DNA of 64,000 nucleotides, from the NCBI GenBank assembly GCA_938092015.1, contig CALKOT010000036.1, positions 1-64,000 on the forward strand. Direction: 5' to 3'. Position numbers and translations under genes: made by a program. The stretch is from an uncultured Paracoccaceae bacterium (lineage in GTDB: Bacteria > Pseudomonadota > Alphaproteobacteria > Rhodobacterales > Rhodobacteraceae). The notes below the pieces were generated by a model, which ran no database searches, was not told the DNA's origin, and saw nothing but the letters and a program-made list of their open reading frames with translations. Positions 17,305 to 28,172 of this stretch are shown here, one piece after another; position 1 is the stretch's first letter; each line of letters opens with the position of its first letter.

Positions 17305-20085
17305 ATGTCGGACGATATCATTTTCACTCTGGACGGCGAACCAGTTGTCGCCAAACCTGGCCAGACGATCTGGGAAATCGCCAAAGATCGCGGCAATCGC
17401 ATCCCACATTTGTGCCACCGGGATGAACCTGGTTACCGCTCGGACGGCAACTGCCGCGCCTGCATGGTTGAAATTGAAGGGGAGCGCACGCTCGCCGCCT
17501 CGTGCGTCCGCGAGCCGTCCAAAGGCATGGTTGTGAACACCACCGGCGAACGGTCAGAAAAAGCCCGCGCCATGGTGATGGAATTGCTCGTCGCCGACCA
17601 GCCGGACCGCGCCAGCGCGCACGACAAATCATCTCACCTTTGGGACATGGCCGGTGCGCAGGGCGTATCTGACAGCCGGTTCCCCGCGATTGAAGCCGAC
17701 CGCATTCCGCTGCTGGATGACAGCCACGTCGCTATGAAGGTCAATCTCGATAGCTGCATCCATTGCAACCTCTGCGTCCGCGCCTGCCGCGAGGTTCAGG
17801 TGAACGACGTGATCGGCATGGGCGGCCGCGGCCGCGACGCTGAGATCATCTTCGACATCATGGACCCGATGGGTGCCTCAACCTGCGTCGCTTGCGGCGA
17901 ATGTGTGCAGGCTTGTCCGACCGGCGCACTGATGCCCGCAACGGTTATGGACGATGCGCAAACAGGCGACAGCAAGGACTTTGACCGCGAAGTACAATCG
18001 GTCTGCCCCTATTGCGGTGTCGGCTGCCAGATCAAGTTCAAGATCAAGGACGACAAGATCAAATACGTCGACGGTGCCCCTGGCCCCGCCAACGAAAATC
18101 GCCTATGTGTCAAAGGCCGTTTCGGGTTCGACTATATCGACCATCCGCACCGTCTGACCAAACCCCTGATCCGCCGCGAAGACGCACCGGAAAAGGGCCT
18201 GAACGTCGATCCAAACAATCCCTGGACACACTTCCGCGAAGCGGAATGGGACGAGGCGCTGGATGTCGCGGCCAAGGGTCTGGCTGATCTTCGGTCGTAC
18301 TTTGGTGGTAACTCAGTCGCTGGCTTTGGGTCTGCAAAATGCTCAAACGAAGAGGCATATCTCTTCCAGAAACTGATCCGTCAGGGGTTCAAGCACAACA
18401 ACGTCGACCATTGCACACGTCTTTGCCACGCGTCGTCCGTCGCCGCATTGATGGAGAATGTCGGCTCAGGCGCCGTCACCGCGACGTTTAACGAGATTGA
18501 AAACGCTGACGTCGCCATCGTCATCGGCTCAAACCCAACCGAAAACCACCCGGTTGCCGCGACCTACTTCAAGCAGTTCACCAAACGTGGTGGCGAGCTG
18601 ATCGTGATGGACCCTCGCGGTCAGGGCCTGAAACGGCACGCGACACACATGCTGCAGTTCCGGCCTGGCACGGATGTCGCCATGCTGAACGGCATCATGA
18701 ACGTGATCGTCGAGGAAAAGCTATACGACCGTCAGTATATCGAAGGCTTCACCGAGGGCTTCTTTGAATTCCGCGACCACATCCGCGCCTTCCCACCTGA
18801 AAAGATGGAGCCGCTGTGCGGCATTCCCGCCGACACGATCCGCGAAGTTGCGCGCACATTTGCGAACGCCGAGCGCGCGATGATTTTCTGGGGCATGGGC
18901 GTTAGCCAGTCCATCCATGGAACGGACAATGCGCGCTGCCTGATTTCGCTCGCCCTCCTGTGTGCTCATGTTGGACGCTCGGGCACGGGCCTCCACCCCC
19001 TTCGCGGCCAGAACAATGTGCAGGGCGCTTCGGATGCAGGTCTCATTCCTCAGGTTCTGCCCGACTATCAGTCAGTCGCCGATCAGGAAGTGCGCGATCT
19101 GTTCCGCCATATCTGGCAAGGCACCGAAATTGATGCGCAGCCCGGTCTGACAGTCGTTGAGATCATCGATGCTATGTATCGTGGTGAGATCAAGGGCATG
19201 TACGTTCTCGGTGAAAACCCCGCCATGTCTGACCCGGATGTTGAACATGCGCGAAACGCTTTGGCGAACCTCGATCATCTTGTCGTTCAGGATATCTTCC
19301 TTACCGAAACCGCAAACTTTGCCGACGTGATTCTGCCTGCATCCGCATGGCCGGAAAAAACCGGCACCGTCACCAACACCAACCGTCAGGTCCAGATGGG
19401 CCGCAAAGCGATGGAAGCGCCTGGTGAAGCGCGCGAAGACTGGAAAATCATCGTCGATCTGGCAAACCGCGTTGGGCTGGATTGGGATTATGACAATCCA
19501 CGCATGGTCTTCAACGAAATGAAGATGTCGATGCGCTCGCTCCACCACATCACATGGGACCGACTAGAGAACGAAAACGCGGTCATGTACCCGTCGCTGT
19601 CGAACGAAGACCCAGGCCAGCCGGTCGTGTTCGGCGACGGCTTCCCCCGCCGTGCGGGCCGCGCCAAGTTCACGCCAGCGCGCGTGACCCCACCTGCGGA
19701 GACACCGGATGAGAACTTCCCGATGATCCTGACGACGGGTCGGCAGTTGGAACATTGGCACACCGGATCGATGACGCGCCGCACGACGGTTCTGGATGCG
19801 GTTGAGCCAGAGGCGAACGCATCGCTTCATCCCAAAACGCTGCGTGCGATGGGTGTGGCGCCAGGAGAGATGATCACTATTGAGACCCGCCGCGGCGGCA
19901 TCACGATCATGGCGCGGGCAGACCGGGCCGTGGCTGAGGACATGGTGTTCATGCCGTTTGCGTTTGTTGAGGCGGCGGCGAACACGTTGACCAACCCTCA
20001 GCTGGATCCGTTTGGCAAAATCCCTGAATTCAAGTTCTCAGCCTGCCGTGTGGTGAAGGCGGATGCAGTGATCGCCGCAGAATAA
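17305..20085 (+). CDS. formate dehydrogenase alpha subunit (molybdopterin oxidoreductase)
   Basis: N-terminal 2Fe-2S domain, CIHCNLCVRACREVQ and CVACGECVQACPTGAL 4Fe-4S motifs, CPYCGVGCQ, DHCTRLCHASSV (Cys ligand). Confidence 0.95.
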   Translation: MSDDIIFTLDGEPVVAKPGQTIWEIAKDRGNRIPHLCHRDEPGYRSDGNCRACMVEIEGERTLAASCVREPSKGMVVNTTGERSEKARAMVMELLVADQPDRASAHDKSSHLWDMAGAQGVSDSRFPAIEADRIPLLDDSHVAMKVNLDSCIHCNLCVRACREVQVNDVIGMGGRGRDAEIIFDIMDPMGASTCVACGECVQACPTGALMPATVMDDAQTGDSKDFDREVQSVCPYCGVGCQIKFKIKDDKIKYVDGAPGPANENRLCVKGRFGFDYIDHPHRLTKPLIRREDAPEKGLNVDPNNPWTHFREAEWDEALDVAAKGLADLRSYFGGNSVAGFGSAKCSNEEAYLFQKLIRQGFKHNNVDHCTRLCHASSVAALMENVGSGAVTATFNEIENADVAIVIGSNPTENHPVAATYFKQFTKRGGELIVMDPRGQGLKRHATHMLQFRPGTDVAMLNGIMNVIVEEKLYDRQYIEGFTEGFFEFRDHIRAFPPEKMEPLCGIPADTIREVARTFANAERAMIFWGMGVSQSIHGTDNARCLISLALLCAHVGRSGTGLHPLRGQNNVQGASDAGLIPQVLPDYQSVADQEVRDLFRHIWQGTEIDAQPGLTVVEIIDAMYRGEIKGMYVLGENPAMSDPDVEHARNALANLDHLVVQDIFLTETANFADVILPASAWPEKTGTVTNTNRQVQMGRKAMEAPGEAREDWKIIVDLANRVGLDWDYDNPRMVFNEMKMSMRSLHHITWDRLENENAVMYPSLSNEDPGQPVVFGDGFPRRAGRAKFTPARVTPPAETPDENFPMILTTGRQLEHWHTGSMTRRTTVLDAVEPEANASLHPKTLRAMGVAPGEMITIETRRGGITIMARADRAVAEDMVFMPFAFVEAAANTLTNPQLDPFGKIPEFKFSACRVVKADAVIAAE

Positions 20086-20088
20086 ACC

Positions 20089-20116
20089 GTAGGGTGGGTC
20101 TTGAGGCCCACCCTAC
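20089..20116. repeat. REP-like palindrome, possible terminator after fdh
   Basis: GTAGGGTGGGTcttgagGCCCACCCTAC. Confidence 0.65.
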
Positions 20117-20259
20117 AACTCACACATTGAAATGTGTGTAAGCGACAGCTGAGTGTCGCAAGCAGGACTCCCAAAATCGACCGTGTGAACGTCGCCGCTG
20201 AGCACGAAACGTCTGACGTTTTTGCGTAACTTCAGGCGATCCAAATCAAAGGCGCCAAA

Positions 20260-21189
20260 ATGGCATTCGCAGCCGCTTCGCAGAACAGTGAGGCCCTGAA
20301 AGGCAACATCCTGTGCTTTGCTGCCATGGCCTTTTTTGCCGTGGGCTTTCCTGCGGTCGAATTCCTGCTGGACAGTTGGGGCGTCCTTGCCTTGATCACG
20401 GCACGTATGACGCTTGGCGGCCTGATCCTGATTATCGTGTGGCGCCTGATCGAAGGTGCGAAGGCCGTGACAAGCGCCCATTGGCGCAGTGGCATTTTCG
20501 TCGGCGCGCTTGGGTTCGGAATTGGCGCAACCCTGCTCCTCTTGGGGCAGGCAATGTCTGACCCGGTTACGACCGCCATCGTCGCAGCAATGTCGCCAAT
20601 CGCTGGCGCGATATATGAGTTTTTCCTCGACCGGCGAACGGCGTCTCTTCGCCTGATCATCGGCGTAATTCTGTCAATCTCCGGCGGTCTTATCGCCGTT
20701 GGCCCTGCCCTGCTGACCGGTGAGGCTGGTCTCGGCGCGCTGGTCTGTCTGGCGGCGGTGTTCGTCTATGTCTGTGGCACCCGCGCCTCTAACCAGCGGA
20801 TGTCCGGCGACAGTGCGTTGGCCCGCGCTTCAGTCACCACACTCGGCGCTGCGCTGATCTGCCTGATCGCTTTCACCATCGCCTATGCCCTTGGCGTGGC
20901 GACGGCCCAGATCGGCAATTATGGAAGCGCAGAGATCATCAATTTCCTGATCTGGACGATCCTCGCCTTTGTCATCAGCCAGACGCTGTGGCTGTGGAGC
21001 TCTGGCGCTTTGGGCGTGCTTGTCGCTTCGCTACAACTGAACGCCGTGCCATTTTATGTGATGATCGCTGGTGTCATCGCGCTTGGTGCTGACTGGTCAT
21101 GGATACAAGCGCTTGGCGCTACAGTGGTTGGCCTCGGCGTGATCATCGCACAGATCCCCCTGCGGTTTCGTCGCCGACCGGTGCACTGA
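20260..21189 (+). CDS. EamA/DMT family transporter
   Basis: about ten hydrophobic segments, DMT duplication. Confidence 0.85.
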   Translation: MAFAAASQNSEALKGNILCFAAMAFFAVGFPAVEFLLDSWGVLALITARMTLGGLILIIVWRLIEGAKAVTSAHWRSGIFVGALGFGIGATLLLLGQAMSDPVTTAIVAAMSPIAGAIYEFFLDRRTASLRLIIGVILSISGGLIAVGPALLTGEAGLGALVCLAAVFVYVCGTRASNQRMSGDSALARASVTTLGAALICLIAFTIAYALGVATAQIGNYGSAEIINFLIWTILAFVISQTLWLWSSGALGVLVASLQLNAVPFYVMIAGVIALGADWSWIQALGATVVGLGVIIAQIPLRFRRRPVH

Positions 21190-21262
21190 GTTACGAAAGG
21201 GCGGGCTTGCCGCAACGTCCGTTCTGGCTGTAACTGCGCGCATATCAAGCGGAGGATCGGAC

Positions 21263-22225
21263 ATGCGCGTACTCATCACCGGCGGCGGCGGCTTTCTGGG
21301 GACCAAACTGGCGGCGGCTTTGGCCAAGAAGCGCGAGCTAAACGGCCATGAGTTGACCCATGTCGTACAGTCCGATATTTTCGAGCCAACACCTGTTGAA
21401 GCGCCTTACAAAACGACCGGCATCGCGCTGGATGTGTCCGACAAGGACGCAGTGAACGCCGCACTGGCTGAACCGTTTGACGTGATCTTCCACCTCGCCG
21501 CGATCGTATCCGGGCAGGCCGAACTGGAATTTGATCTGGGGCTGAACATCAACCTCTTCGGCTCGCTCAACCTCTTCGAAGCGGCGCGCCAAGGCGGCAA
21601 CAAGCCGGTGTTCGTCTACACGTCCTCCTGCGCAGCATATGGCGGCGAGTGGGGGGATGAGATCACAGATTTCACCTTCCTTAACCCCCAGACCAGCTAT
21701 GGCGCGCAGAAGGCGGCAGGCGAATTGCTGCTGACGGACTATTCGCGCAAGGGCTTTCTGGATGGGCGCGGTCTGCGCCTTCCTTCAGTCACGGTTCGCC
21801 CTGGCAAGCCGAATGCGGCGGCCTCATCGTTTATGTCGTCGATCTTCCGTGAGCCGCTGCAGGGCGAAAGCGCCAACTGCCCGGTGGGTGAGGATTACCG
21901 CGTCTGGAACTCCGCCCCCCGCACAGTTGTCGCGAACCTTGTGCATGCCGCTGAGGTGCCCGAGGACAACTGGGGCATGAACCGCTGCCTCGCCATCCCG
22001 GGCCAATCGGTCCGCGTCGGCGACATGGTGCAGGCGATGACGAATGTTGCGGGGTCGAACGCTGCTGGGCTGATCACATGGAACGAAGACAAGTTCATCC
22101 AGAAGATCTGCGAAGGCTGGCCGCAGGACATGAAGACTGACAAGGCGATCCGCCTTGGGTTCCATCAGGACAAGGGGTTTGAGGACAACATTCTCTGGTT
22201 CCTTGAAGACGACATCCAACGGTGA
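21263..22225 (+). CDS. denD: NAD-dependent epimerase, D-erythronate dehydrogenase-like
   Basis: MRVLITGGGGFLGTKLA, FVYTSSCAAYGG, TSYGAQKAAGELLLTDYSRKGFLDGRGLRLPSVTVRPGKPN. Confidence 0.8.
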   Translation: MRVLITGGGGFLGTKLAAALAKKRELNGHELTHVVQSDIFEPTPVEAPYKTTGIALDVSDKDAVNAALAEPFDVIFHLAAIVSGQAELEFDLGLNINLFGSLNLFEAARQGGNKPVFVYTSSCAAYGGEWGDEITDFTFLNPQTSYGAQKAAGELLLTDYSRKGFLDGRGLRLPSVTVRPGKPNAAASSFMSSIFREPLQGESANCPVGEDYRVWNSAPRTVVANLVHAAEVPEDNWGMNRCLAIPGQSVRVGDMVQAMTNVAGSNAAGLITWNEDKFIQKICEGWPQDMKTDKAIRLGFHQDKGFEDNILWFLEDDIQR

Positions 22226-23130
22226 ACAAACCCCTGAAGGGCAAGGAAGATCACGGCAATCTTGCGATCCTTCTTACATGCATCACTTTCCTTTTCTTCA
22301 CCGGCATTGATACATCCGCAAAATGGCTGATCACCGCTGGCATGGCCGTGCCGGTGATCGTGTTTTTCCGCTATTCTGGGCATTTGGTATTTACGGTCCT
22401 GTCCTCAGTCCTGCAGAGGGATTGGACCGTTTGGCGGATGCAGCGACCCGGATTGACTCTTTTGCGTGGCATGCTGCTGGTAGCGTCGACATCGCTGAAC
22501 TTCATCTCGCTGCAATATCTGCCCCTGACGGTCACTGTGTCGATCTTTTTCACTATGCCTTTGATGACGACGGCCATCGCCGCGATTTTCCTAAAAGAGC
22601 AAGTTGGCGTCAGACGATGGAGCGCCATTGCTGTCGGCTTTTGTGGCGTTCTGATCATCACCCAACCATGGAGCGCATCTTTCCACTGGGCCATGCTGGT
22701 ATCGCTGTTCGTGACGTTCATGGCGACGATCTACAACGTCCTGACACGCGTTCTGGCAGGTCAGGAAAGCGCCGGAACCATGCAGTTCTACGCCGCCGCG
22801 TTGCCCTGCGTGCTGTTGGCGCCATGGGCGTTTTCGCAATGGACCTGGCCTGAAGGCACGTTGAACTGGGCGGTGTGCCTTGCCATCGGTTTCCTCGGCT
22901 TTGCCGGGCATCAGATCTGGGTCTTGGCGCTGCGGTTGGGCGAGGCGTCTGCGCTCGCGCCATTCGGGTATGTGCAGATCATTTATATGACGGCGGCAAG
23001 CTGGCTTATATTCAACCAGCCGCCGGAGGTTTGGACGATGGTCGGAGCTTGCGTGGTTGTGGCCAGCGGCATGTATGTTTGGGTGCGAGAGCAAGCTCTG
23101 CAGATCAGGAAATCGCATCGGGCCCCTTAG
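22222..23130 (+). CDS. EamA/DMT family transporter
   Basis: hydrophobic DMT protein; start overlaps upstream stop. Confidence 0.85.
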   Translation: MNKPLKGKEDHGNLAILLTCITFLFFTGIDTSAKWLITAGMAVPVIVFFRYSGHLVFTVLSSVLQRDWTVWRMQRPGLTLLRGMLLVASTSLNFISLQYLPLTVTVSIFFTMPLMTTAIAAIFLKEQVGVRRWSAIAVGFCGVLIITQPWSASFHWAMLVSLFVTFMATIYNVLTRVLAGQESAGTMQFYAAALPCVLLAPWAFSQWTWPEGTLNWAVCLAIGFLGFAGHQIWVLALRLGEASALAPFGYVQIIYMTAASWLIFNQPPEVWTMVGACVVVASGMYVWVREQALQIRKSHRAP

Positions 23131-23774
23131 GGGCCTGGAATAGTCACCTTGCGGGTTTCGCCGTTTCCCGGACACCGCCACTGCAGTTCTGTTGCATGCA
23201 GCTCTAACCGATCAGACGCGGCCAACGCTTCGCCCTCCGCATAAAACGGATCGCCGATGATTGGGTAGCCAAGGCTCAGTATGTGGACGCGCAGCTGATG
23301 GCTGCGGCCGGTTTCGGGCTTCAACTGCATTAGTGTTGTCCTCGCGTCGCGACGGACAACTTGCCAGTGGGTGACAGCCCGCTTGCCAGTCTCATGGCAC
23401 ACTTTTTGGAGCGGTCTGCGCGGCCAATCAGACGTCATCGGCAAGTCTATCAAGCCTTCATCAGCCTCAGGCGCGCCCCAGATGATCGCCATGTAAGTCT
23501 TGCCAATCTCGCGCTGTTCGAACTGTTTCGACAGATCCCGCTGGCCGCGTTTCGATCGCGCCAGAATAATCAGGCCGGACGTGTCCATGTCCAATCGGTG
23601 CACTATGTGGGCGGACGGTAGCCATTTTTTCGCCCGCGCCTCGACGCAGTCATCTAGGTCAGGCGTTTTGCCCGGAACAGACAACAGGCCTGAAGGTTTA
23701 TCGACGACGACCACTTCGTCGTCCATGTAGGCAATAGGCAGATATGGCGCGTATGGCGGGCGGTACGCCCTCAC
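23127..23774 (-). CDS. RluA-family pseudouridine synthase
   Basis: [55 protein letters not shown]. Confidence 0.93.
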   Translation of the reverse strand: MRAYRPPYAPYLPIAYMDDEVVVVDKPSGLLSVPGKTPDLDDCVEARAKKWLPSAHIVHRLDMDTSGLIILARSKRGQRDLSKQFEQREIGKTYMAIIWGAPEADEGLIDLPMTSDWPRRPLQKVCHETGKRAVTHWQVVRRDARTTLMQLKPETGRSHQLRVHILSLGYPIIGDPFYAEGEALAASDRLELHATELQWRCPGNGETRKVTIPGP

Positions 23775-24718
23775 GTATCCGGCTCGCCCAGATGTACTTC
23801 GCCGCGCTTTTTCGCCAGCTCGATCTGCTTTTGGCGCTGGCGAAACCGCCCACGGTCAGCCTCAGTATATTCGTCCACGCAATGCGGGCATTGGACCCCG
23901 GGCTGGTAGATGTCCGAAGCTTTGTCTTCGTCCGAGATCGGGCGCCGGCATGCGTGGCAGAGGTCGTAAGGACCCTGCTTTAGGCCGTGACCAACCGAGA
24001 CGCGGTTATCGAAGACGAAACACTCGCCATCCCAGGTGCTTTCCTCTGGCGGCGTGTGTTCGAGGTACTTCAGAATGCCGCCTTTGAGGTGGAACACTTC
24101 ATCAACCCCCTCACTCAGCAAATACGACGAGGCCTTTTCGCAGCGGATGCCACCGGTGCAGTACATTGCGACCTTCTTGCCAGCATAGGCGGCCTTGTTG
24201 GCGTGCCACCAGTCGGGGAATTCGCGAAAACTGGTCGTGCCGGGGTCGATGGCGCCCTTAAACTGACCAATACCGACCTCATAGTCGTTGCGGGTGTCGA
24301 TCAGGATGACGTCGTCTCGGTCGATCAGGTCGTCCCAATCTTCCGGCTTCACGTAGGTCCCGACTTGCGATGTCGGATCGACGCCTGGCTGGCCAAGGGT
24401 GACGATTTCCTTCTTCAGCCGGACTTTAAGGCGCAGGAAAGGTTGATCCTCCGCTTCGCTTTCCGCCCAGTCGAGCAGCGCGCAGCCCGGCAAGGTGCGC
24501 AGATAGGCCAGCGCTGCGTCGATGCCTTCGCGAGGTCCGGCGATGGTGCCGTTGACGCCTTCGGTCGCCAGCAAAATCGTGCCTTTGACGCCAGCGTCGC
24601 GGCAGCCGGCCTCAACGCCCGGCTTCAGGGAGGTGGGATCATCGAAACGGGTGAAGTGATATAGGGCGGCTACTGTGAACATGCGCGGGGGTATATGACA
24701 GCGAAACGGCGCTGTCAT
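23771..24718 (-). CDS. trhO: tRNA uridine hydroxylase / rhodanese-related sulfurtransferase
   Basis: [57 protein letters not shown]...CPHC. Confidence 0.93.
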   Translation of the reverse strand: MTAPFRCHIPPRMFTVAALYHFTRFDDPTSLKPGVEAGCRDAGVKGTILLATEGVNGTIAGPREGIDAALAYLRTLPGCALLDWAESEAEDQPFLRLKVRLKKEIVTLGQPGVDPTSQVGTYVKPEDWDDLIDRDDVILIDTRNDYEVGIGQFKGAIDPGTTSFREFPDWWHANKAAYAGKKVAMYCTGGIRCEKASSYLLSEGVDEVFHLKGGILKYLEHTPPEESTWDGECFVFDNRVSVGHGLKQGPYDLCHACRRPISDEDKASDIYQPGVQCPHCVDEYTEADRGRFRQRQKQIELAKKRGEVHLGEPDT

Positions 24719-24747
24719 CGTCTGATCGGCGATGTTAGAGCGATCTT

Positions 24748-25506
24748 ATGGAGCAAATCTTGGGCATCGACTGGATCTACTGGCTGGCGCCCTTCGTGTT
24801 CTTGGGCGCTGGCACCGTCAAAGGCGCCATCGGGATTGGCCTGCCGACAACGGTCATCTCGATCCTCAGCCAGTTCGTCGACCCGCGCATCGCCATCGCT
24901 TTGGGCGTTATGCCAATGCTGCTGTCGAACGTCTGGCAGATGTACCGCGAAGGGAACGGCGCCGCCACGATCCGGCGGTTCTGGCCATTTGGCGCCGCGT
25001 TGTTTTGTTGCCTCTTTCTATCCAGCTTGTTCGCAGCCGACTTTGAACCGACAACGCTGATGTTGGTCACCGGCATTTCCATTGTCATTTTCGCCGGCAC
25101 CAGCCTGATCAAACTGCCCCCACCCCTGCCCCCTAAATGGGAAATTCCCGCAATGATCGCAGCTGGCGCCGCTGGGGGATTGATGGGGGGATTAACCGGC
25201 TTGTGGTCGCCGCCGTTGGTGATCCTTCTACTGGCGCTTCGGCTAGAGAAAACCGACTACATTCGCGCTTTCGGATTCCTTCTAGTGATCGGCGCTATCC
25301 CGCTTTTAGGCGGTTACGTTGTGAATGGGTTGATGACGCAAGAGCTGTTTGTGATCTCGATGATCATGGTCGTTCCGACACTGATGGGCTTTGCGATTGG
25401 CGAAAAAGTTCGGGGCAAGATGGATACAGGACGTTACCAGAAAGCTGTACTGGTGTTTTTCCTGTTGATGGGTCTGAACTTAGTTCGAAAAGTCTGGTTC
25501 GGATAA
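24748..25506 (+). CDS. TauE/SafE family sulfite exporter-like
   Basis: hydrophobic; GTVKGAIGIGLPTTVISIL; GGLMGGLTGLWSPPLVI. Confidence 0.85.
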   Translation: MEQILGIDWIYWLAPFVFLGAGTVKGAIGIGLPTTVISILSQFVDPRIAIALGVMPMLLSNVWQMYREGNGAATIRRFWPFGAALFCCLFLSSLFAADFEPTTLMLVTGISIVIFAGTSLIKLPPPLPPKWEIPAMIAAGAAGGLMGGLTGLWSPPLVILLLALRLEKTDYIRAFGFLLVIGAIPLLGGYVVNGLMTQELFVISMIMVVPTLMGFAIGEKVRGKMDTGRYQKAVLVFFLLMGLNLVRKVWFG

Positions 25507-25515
25507 ATTCAGATA

Positions 25516-25854
25516 TCAGCCTCGGCCTTCTGGTCCTGAATATGCCCGCTCAACCTTCGCGACCCGTAACTCATAATGGTCGTACCAACGATCCCGGCCC
25601 AGTTTCTGGGCCAGCACATGTTTAGCATTGGCTTTCCAGCCCGCCATCGTAGCTTCACCGCGCCAATATGAGATTGTGATGCCGAACCCTTCAGCATCAC
25701 GGGTGCTTTCAACGCCGAGGTAACCATCCTGTTCAGCCGCCAATTGCCCCATCAGGTCAGCCATCGGGCCATATCCATCCAGGTCATTGGTTTGTTGCGC
25801 TGAAAAGATCACCGCATAGTACGGCGGCTTGAGTGACAGCGCGAAAGCGCTCAC
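25516..25854 (-). CDS. antibiotic biosynthesis monooxygenase domain protein
   Basis: YYAVIFSAQQTNDLDGYGPMADLMGQLAAEQDGYLGVESTRDAEGFGITISYWRGEATMAGWKAN. Confidence 0.85.
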   Translation of the reverse strand: MSAFALSLKPPYYAVIFSAQQTNDLDGYGPMADLMGQLAAEQDGYLGVESTRDAEGFGITISYWRGEATMAGWKANAKHVLAQKLGRDRWYDHYELRVAKVERAYSGPEGRG

Positions 25855-27224
25855 CTGCCCAAGCCAGCCTGCACGTCATTCAACGCCAATGTGATCTTGT
25901 CGAACATCTCATCCGTCAGTGCTTTATCGAAGATGTAAGGCGGGCAAAGGACGATAGCCTGCCCCAATGGTCGGCAGATCAAACCATTGTCGAGACAAGC
26001 ATTCGCCAGACGTTCAGACACTGAAAGCGAGCCATCGAACGGCTCTTTCGTGGGCTTGTCTGAGACAACTTCCAACGCGCCCATCAGGCCAATGCCGCGT
26101 GCTTCGCCGACCATCGGATGCGCCTCAAATTCTTTCAGGCGCTGCATGAAATAGGGTGAGATCGCCTGGCAGTTTTCCAGCAACCCTTCGTTCATGATGA
26201 TGTCGATCGCTTTCAGCCCAACAGCGCAGGCAACCGGGTGTCCCGAGGCGGTGAAGCCATGCGGAAACTCTTCGATCTTTTCAGACGCGGCCTGCATCCG
26301 TTCCGCCATTTCATCGCCCAGAATGACAGCCCCCAGCGGCATGTAACCCCCGGTCAGGCATTTTGATGAGATGATGGCGTCAGGCTGAATGTCGTAAGTT
26401 TGCGACCCCCACAACTGACCTGTCCGGCCGAAACCGCAGATCACTTCGTCGGCGATCATAGGAATATTGTATTTGCGCAGGATCGGGCGGATAGCCTGGA
26501 AATAGCCTTCTGAAGGGGGAATGACGCCACCGGCGCCCATCACTGGCTCAGCGAAGAAACCGGCGATGGTTTCCGGGCCTTCGGTGACAATCATTTCTTC
26601 CAGATTGGCGGCCATACGGGCGGTGAACTCAGCTTCAGTTTCACCCTCCAGCCCAAAACGCCAGAAATGTGGGCAGTCGGCGTGCAGGAAGCCGTCTAAC
26701 GGCAGGCCGAACCATGAGTTATACGGCTTGCCCGTCATCGATGACGCGACTGCTGTGACACCGTGGTAAGCGTTGATCCGGGTGATGATCTTACGGCGCT
26801 GGGGCGTACCTTCAACTTCGGACATCATCCAAAGCATTTTGACCATTGTGTCATTCGCTTCGGAGCCTGAGTTGGTAAAGAACACGCGGCCCGTTTCAAA
26901 TGGTGAGACCTCAACCAGTTTCTCAGACAACTCAACCGCCGTGTCGGCCATGCGGCCAAAGAAAGCATGGTAGCCGGGAAATTTCCGCGTCTGCTCAACC
27001 ATCGCATCCTGCAGACCTGTGTGGTCGAACCCTGCAACCATGTTCCAAAGGCCAGAGTTTGCATCCAACCACGACCGGCCATGCACGTCGAACACGCGGG
27101 CGCCTTCGCCATGGGTCAGAATAATGGGGCCACGTTCCTGCATCGTCGGCAGATCAGTAAAGCCCGCCATGACGGTTTTCATGGCCCGGCCTTCCCAGGA
27201 ATTCGGCGCGTATTGCGTGTTCAT
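25851..27224 (-). CDS. class III aminotransferase
   Basis: GPIILTHGEGARVFDVHGRSWLDANSGLW, FTNSGSEANDTMVKM, PMIADEVICGFGRTGQLWG. Confidence 0.93.
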   Translation of the reverse strand: MNTQYAPNSWEGRAMKTVMAGFTDLPTMQERGPIILTHGEGARVFDVHGRSWLDANSGLWNMVAGFDHTGLQDAMVEQTRKFPGYHAFFGRMADTAVELSEKLVEVSPFETGRVFFTNSGSEANDTMVKMLWMMSEVEGTPQRRKIITRINAYHGVTAVASSMTGKPYNSWFGLPLDGFLHADCPHFWRFGLEGETEAEFTARMAANLEEMIVTEGPETIAGFFAEPVMGAGGVIPPSEGYFQAIRPILRKYNIPMIADEVICGFGRTGQLWGSQTYDIQPDAIISSKCLTGGYMPLGAVILGDEMAERMQAASEKIEEFPHGFTASGHPVACAVGLKAIDIIMNEGLLENCQAISPYFMQRLKEFEAHPMVGEARGIGLMGALEVVSDKPTKEPFDGSLSVSERLANACLDNGLICRPLGQAIVLCPPYIFDKALTDEMFDKITLALNDVQAGLGR

Positions 27225-27398
27225 TAGGTGTCCTTCCCTAAAGTTAAAGCGAAGCTACGCCTGCGCCGCGTGGCTGTCCATGGGGTGCAACGCAAGAGTT
27301 AGGTGTTTCGTAGTTTGTATTCTTGCAATTGATCGCCTACGCCGCACACCGCATGGTCCATGTTGTCTTTAGTTGTTTACATAAATACGGAGCGCTCA

Positions 27399-28157
27399 AT
27401 GGCGCGATTCTCAGCCAACCTCGGCTTCCTTTGGACCGATGTCCCGCTTCCCGATGCAATTCGCCGTGCGGCGGCAGCGGGATTTGAGGCCGTCGAATGT
27501 CATTTCCCTTTTGATGTAGACACTGCCGCTGTTAACGCTGCGCTGGACGAAACTGGTCTGCCGATGCTGGGCCTTAACACCACGCGCGGCGACACGGCCG
27601 CTGGGGATTTTGGTTTGTCCGCCCTGAAAGGTCGTGAAGAAGAAGCAAGAGCTGCGATCACGCAGGCGATTGACTATGCGCACACAATAGGCTGCCAGAA
27701 CGTGCATGTCATGGCGGGCAAAGGCGGCGATGAACGTACATTCCTGTCAAACCTCGCCTTCGCGGCTTATGAGGCGCGCGACCTGAACATTGGTATTCTG
27801 ATTGAACCGATCAATCACCATGACGCCGAAGATTATTTTCTGTGGAGTATCGAACAGGCCGCTGACTACGTCGAAGTGATCGGCGCGCCGAATCTAAAGA
27901 TCATGTTCGACTGCTATCATGTGCAAGTTATGCAGGGCGACCTTGAACGGCGACTTGAGGCGCACATGCCCCAGGTCGGCCATATTCAGATCGCAGCGGC
28001 GCCCAGCCGGGGCGAACCGGACGAAGGCGAAATTTCCTATGAACGGCTTATTCCCGCAATCGACGCCATGGGCTATGACGGCTTTATCGGCGCGGAATAT
28101 AAACCACGCACAACGACGGATGAAGGGCTGGGGTGGATGACCGCGTTCTCGTCCTGA
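27399..28157 (+). CDS. hyi: hydroxypyruvate isomerase family protein
   Basis: MARFSANLGFLWTDVPLPDAIRRAAAAGFEAVECHFPFDVD, EPINHHDAEDYFL, GHIQIAAAPSRGEPDEGE, GAEYKP. Confidence 0.88.
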   Translation: MARFSANLGFLWTDVPLPDAIRRAAAAGFEAVECHFPFDVDTAAVNAALDETGLPMLGLNTTRGDTAAGDFGLSALKGREEEARAAITQAIDYAHTIGCQNVHVMAGKGGDERTFLSNLAFAAYEARDLNIGILIEPINHHDAEDYFLWSIEQAADYVEVIGAPNLKIMFDCYHVQVMQGDLERRLEAHMPQVGHIQIAAAPSRGEPDEGEISYERLIPAIDAMGYDGFIGAEYKPRTTTDEGLGWMTAFSS

Positions 28158-28172
28158 ATAGGAGAGAGCGAA

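Noticed and set aside
18400-18450. Selenocysteine in formate dehydrogenase
   Set aside because: Active-site position reads DHCTRLCHASSV with a Cys codon; no in-frame TGA.
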